From assembly GCF_015864955.1 (NCBI RefSeq), contig NZ_JADYWE010000001.1, forward strand, positions 62,001 through 126,000: a stretch of DNA of 64,000 nucleotides, in the 5' to 3' direction. The first letter of the stretch is position 1, and each line of letters starts with the position of its first letter. The position numbers and the translations under genes were made by a program. The notes beneath the pieces are model-generated. The model was not told the origin of the DNA. It saw only the letters and a program-made list of their open reading frames with translations, and ran no database searches. This DNA is from Salinibacterium sp. NK8237 (GTDB lineage Bacteria > Actinomycetota > Actinomycetes > Actinomycetales > Microbacteriaceae). Shown here piece after piece: positions 61,729-64,000 of this stretch.

Positions 61729-63552
61729 CTACTTCAGCGAGATTCCTTCTGTCGCCGGCGAGTTCGAGTACAGCGACTCGATGACATCGGCGAAGTCAGC
61801 CAAAATCACATTGCGCTTGATGCTCATCTTGGGCGTCAGGTGACCGCTGTCTTCGGTGAGGTCCGCATCGAGGATGTGGAACTTACGGATTGACTCGGCA
61901 CGGGAGACGCGAGAGTTTCCCACGTCAATCGCGCGCTGGACTTCGGCGAGTACTGCGGGGTGTTTCGCCGCCTGTTCCACTGTCCACGTTGCATCGAGCC
62001 CGTTGTTCGCGAGCCACACAGGCAGCATTTCCTCGTCGAGAGTGACAAGAGCGGAGATGAACGGACGCTGCTCACCCACGACGATTACTTGGCCGATGAT
62101 CGGGTTCGCTCGGATGGGGTCTTCGAGCGCCGCGGGAGCAACGTTCTTGCCGCCGGCAGTCACAATGATTTCCTTCTTGCGACCAGTGATCTCGAGGTAT
62201 CCATCTTCGTCGAACTGCCCGATGTCGCCGGTCTTGAACCAACCGTCTTCAAAGACGTCGTCGGTAGCAGCCTGGTTGTTCCAGTACCCGTCGAAGACGC
62301 ACACGCCCTTGGCTTGAATCTCGCCGTCTTCGGCAATCCGCACCGAAACGCCGGGGAGCGGCGGGCCGACCTTTCCGATCTTGAAGTTGGACGGCTTGTT
62401 CACCGAAATGGGGGCGGTGGTCTCGGTGAGTCCGTAGCCCTCGAGGATCGTGAGGCCGAGGCTGCGGTAGAAGTGTCCGAGACGCAGTCCGAGAGGCGCG
62501 GATCCGGAGACCGCGTATTTGACGCGCCCGCCGAGTGCTGCGCGAATCTTGGAGAGCACGAGACGGTCGAAGACAGCGAACTGGATTTTGAGCCCCAGCG
62601 GCACGTGACCCTCATCGAGCGCCTTCGAGTGTGCGATCGCAACATCGGCAGCCTTGCGGAAGATCTTGCCCTTGCCGCCAGCTTCCGCCTTCTGCTCGGA
62701 GGAGTTGTAGACCTTCTCGAAGACACGCGGCACAGCCAACAGGAACGTTGGCTTGAACGATGCCATCGAGGGCAGCAGCAACTTGGTGTCCGGCTGGTGG
62801 CCTACTTTGACGCCACCGTGAACACAGAGGATCGAGATGAACCGAGCGAAGATGTGCGCTGTAGTAATGAAGAGCAGCGTGCTCGAATCGGGGTTGACGA
62901 CCTCGGGGATTGCCTTCTGCGAGTTGCGGCACAGCTCAACAAAGTTGGAGTGCGTGATCACGCAGCCTTTGGGCTTTCCGGTTGTTCCCGAGGTATAGAT
63001 CAGCGTCGCGAGATCGGAACCCTTGGCCAAGTTGCGGCGACGTTCGATCTCTTCATCGCTGACGTCAGCTCCCGATTTGGCTAGTTTGTCGAGGTCGCCC
63101 AAATCGATCTGCCACAGGTTGGCGATAGCGGGCACGTCTGCACGAATCTCGTCGAAGCGCGCGAAGTGGTCGGGCGTTTCTGTGATCATCGCCGTGGCGC
63201 CGGAGTCCGTGATGTTCCACAGAATCTGGCTCGGCGAGCTGGTCTCGTAAATTGGCACAAGCACCGCGCCTGTGAACCAGGTCGCGAAGTCAATGAGTGT
63301 CCACTCATAACGGGTCTTGCACATGAGGCCGATTTTGTCGCCTGGCTCAATGCCGGCAGCGACAAGTCCCTTGGCAAGGGCTTTCACTTGGGTAAGAAAT
63401 TCCGACGATGTCACGTCGCTCCAGCCACCGTTAGCGGTGGGCAGCGAGAACAAAGCGTTATTGGGTGTAGCCGCAACACGATCCATCAATAGATCGGTAG
63501 CGTTTGCATTCGGGTCAGCCTCAACTAGGGCTGGTACATCAAACTGTTTCAC
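61729..63552 (-). CDS. Long-chain fatty-acid-CoA ligase (FadD15-like)
   Basis: 607 aa. ANL-superfamily motifs: the AMP-binding loop LIYTSGTTGKPKGCVIT, TILEGYGLTETTAPIS and DGWFKTGDIGQFDEDGYLEITGRKKEIIVTAGGKNV. FadD15-type proteins activate long-chain acids for lipid synthesis. Together with the divergent PlsC-like gene at 63714 it suggests phospholipid assembly or turnover. Confidence 0.92.
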   Translation of the reverse strand: MKQFDVPALVEADPNANATDLLMDRVAATPNNALFSLPTANGGWSDVTSSEFLTQVKALAKGLVAAGIEPGDKIGLMCKTRYEWTLIDFATWFTGAVLVPIYETSSPSQILWNITDSGATAMITETPDHFARFDEIRADVPAIANLWQIDLGDLDKLAKSGADVSDEEIERRRNLAKGSDLATLIYTSGTTGKPKGCVITHSNFVELCRNSQKAIPEVVNPDSSTLLFITTAHIFARFISILCVHGGVKVGHQPDTKLLLPSMASFKPTFLLAVPRVFEKVYNSSEQKAEAGGKGKIFRKAADVAIAHSKALDEGHVPLGLKIQFAVFDRLVLSKIRAALGGRVKYAVSGSAPLGLRLGHFYRSLGLTILEGYGLTETTAPISVNKPSNFKIGKVGPPLPGVSVRIAEDGEIQAKGVCVFDGYWNNQAATDDVFEDGWFKTGDIGQFDEDGYLEITGRKKEIIVTAGGKNVAPAALEDPIRANPIIGQVIVVGEQRPFISALVTLDEEMLPVWLANNGLDATWTVEQAAKHPAVLAEVQRAIDVGNSRVSRAESIRKFHILDADLTEDSGHLTPKMSIKRNVILADFADVIESLYSNSPATEGISLK

Positions 63553-63713
63553 GGCAACTCCTTTGGCACCGGTAGGTGGTCTACTCCACTCTAGCGAGGT
63601 CAGGCACGCCTAACCACGTGCGCATTGGCGCGTGTGGATATTTGCACCCGTTTGTGGGGTACGTTCTGGCAAACGGTAGAGTGGGGAGTCCCGCGACGAG
63701 GAATTGAGGTGCC

Positions 63714-64000
63714 ATGTTCTATTGGTTTATGAAGAATCTGGTGGCTGGTCCCATTTTGAAGACTGTCTTCCGTCCGTGGGTTTCCGGTCTTGAGAACGTT
63801 CCCCGCAAGGGTGGAGTCATCTTGGCGAGCAATCACCTGTCGTTCATCGACTCGGTGTTTTTGCCGCTCATTATGGACCGACGCATCTTTTTTCTCGCCA
63901 AGAGCGACTATTTCACTGGCCGTGGCATCAAGGGCTGGCTCTCGCGAGCGTTTTTCAATGGCACGGGGATGCTGCCCATCGACCGTTCCGGCGGCAAAGC
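63714..64000 (+). CDS. Lysophospholipid acyltransferase PlsC-like (partial)
   Basis: 95 codons from the ATG at 63714 (TTGAGGTG upstream), running off the right edge. The acyltransferase HX4D motif is His41-Asp46 in ASNHLSFIDSVFLPL. GTGMLPIDRSGGKA is the second block (IDR). It transfers an acyl group to lysophosphatidic acid. It is divergent from the acyl-CoA ligase gene, which would supply the donor. Confidence 0.93.
   Translation, partial: MFYWFMKNLVAGPILKTVFRPWVSGLENVPRKGGVILASNHLSFIDSVFLPLIMDRRIFFLAKSDYFTGRGIKGWLSRAFFNGTGMLPIDRSGGK

Overview
The window looks like chromosomal DNA of a high-GC actinobacterium, most likely a member of the Microbacteriaceae (Salinibacterium / Leifsonia-like). 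The reasons are the frequent GTG starts, the locus pgsA-like / garA / ftsR-type merR / second merR / parA, an actinobacterial SOS box, and DUF1206, DUF4395 and CsbD-type proteins. I see no rRNA, tRNA, insertion sequence, prophage or CRISPR array. Base and codon use look even throughout, and no gene-free stretch exceeds about 250 bases.

Layout. 1-8.1 kb: the 5' part of a dihydroxyacetone kinase (runs off the left edge), a thioredoxin-like/DUF4395 pair, small membrane proteins, an orphan PIN protein, an ArsR/MFS efflux pair, a degenerate FHA protein and a tyrosine phosphatase. 8.3-17.1 kb: beta-carbonic anhydrase, a methyltransferase-like protein, an SDR, stress genes (CsbD divergent from a LuxR-type regulator plus a FUSC membrane protein), DUF1206, DUF427, a baeRF-family protein and a GH5 beta-mannanase-like enzyme. 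17.3-25.6 kb: a three-gene YdjI/YdjG/YdjH-like membrane-stress set, a divergent RimB-like/RimK pair, ASCH, M23 and TmrB-like genes, and a NatAB-type ABC exporter.

25.8-30.8 kb is the most coherent accessory module: a persulfide/sulfide detoxification operon. It holds two tandem small Cys-rich proteins, a CstB-like persulfide dioxygenase-rhodanese, a TauE exporter, DUF4395 and a lipoprotein rhodanese. It is read away from a divergent CstR-type repressor through two ATACCCC/GGGGTAT operators laid over a strong promoter.

30.8-44 kb: a serine hydrolase, a cold-shock/DUF1294 fusion, phosphoketolase, a SemiSWEET-like protein, a CPA2 antiporter, luciferase-like flavin monooxygenases with a flavin reductase, and a NYN-LOTUS protein. 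44-52.4 kb: a DsrE/TetR divergent pair with twin operators, an SOS-box-controlled radical SAM protein, an autoregulated ArsR/AHSA1/DUF4287 operon, a DsbA-like/CcdA-like thiol pair, and S4 and LRV proteins. 52.5-64 kb is conserved core: CDP-alcohol phosphatidyltransferase, GarA, two MerR regulators, two ParA/MinD-type ATPases, pyruvate carboxylase, peptide deformylase, a long-chain acyl-CoA ligase and the start of a PlsC acyltransferase.

Thiol and sulfur chemistry recurs at four separate places (1.4-2.5, 26.8-30.8, 45.0-45.4 and 49.9-51.6 kb), which is the main biological theme of the window.
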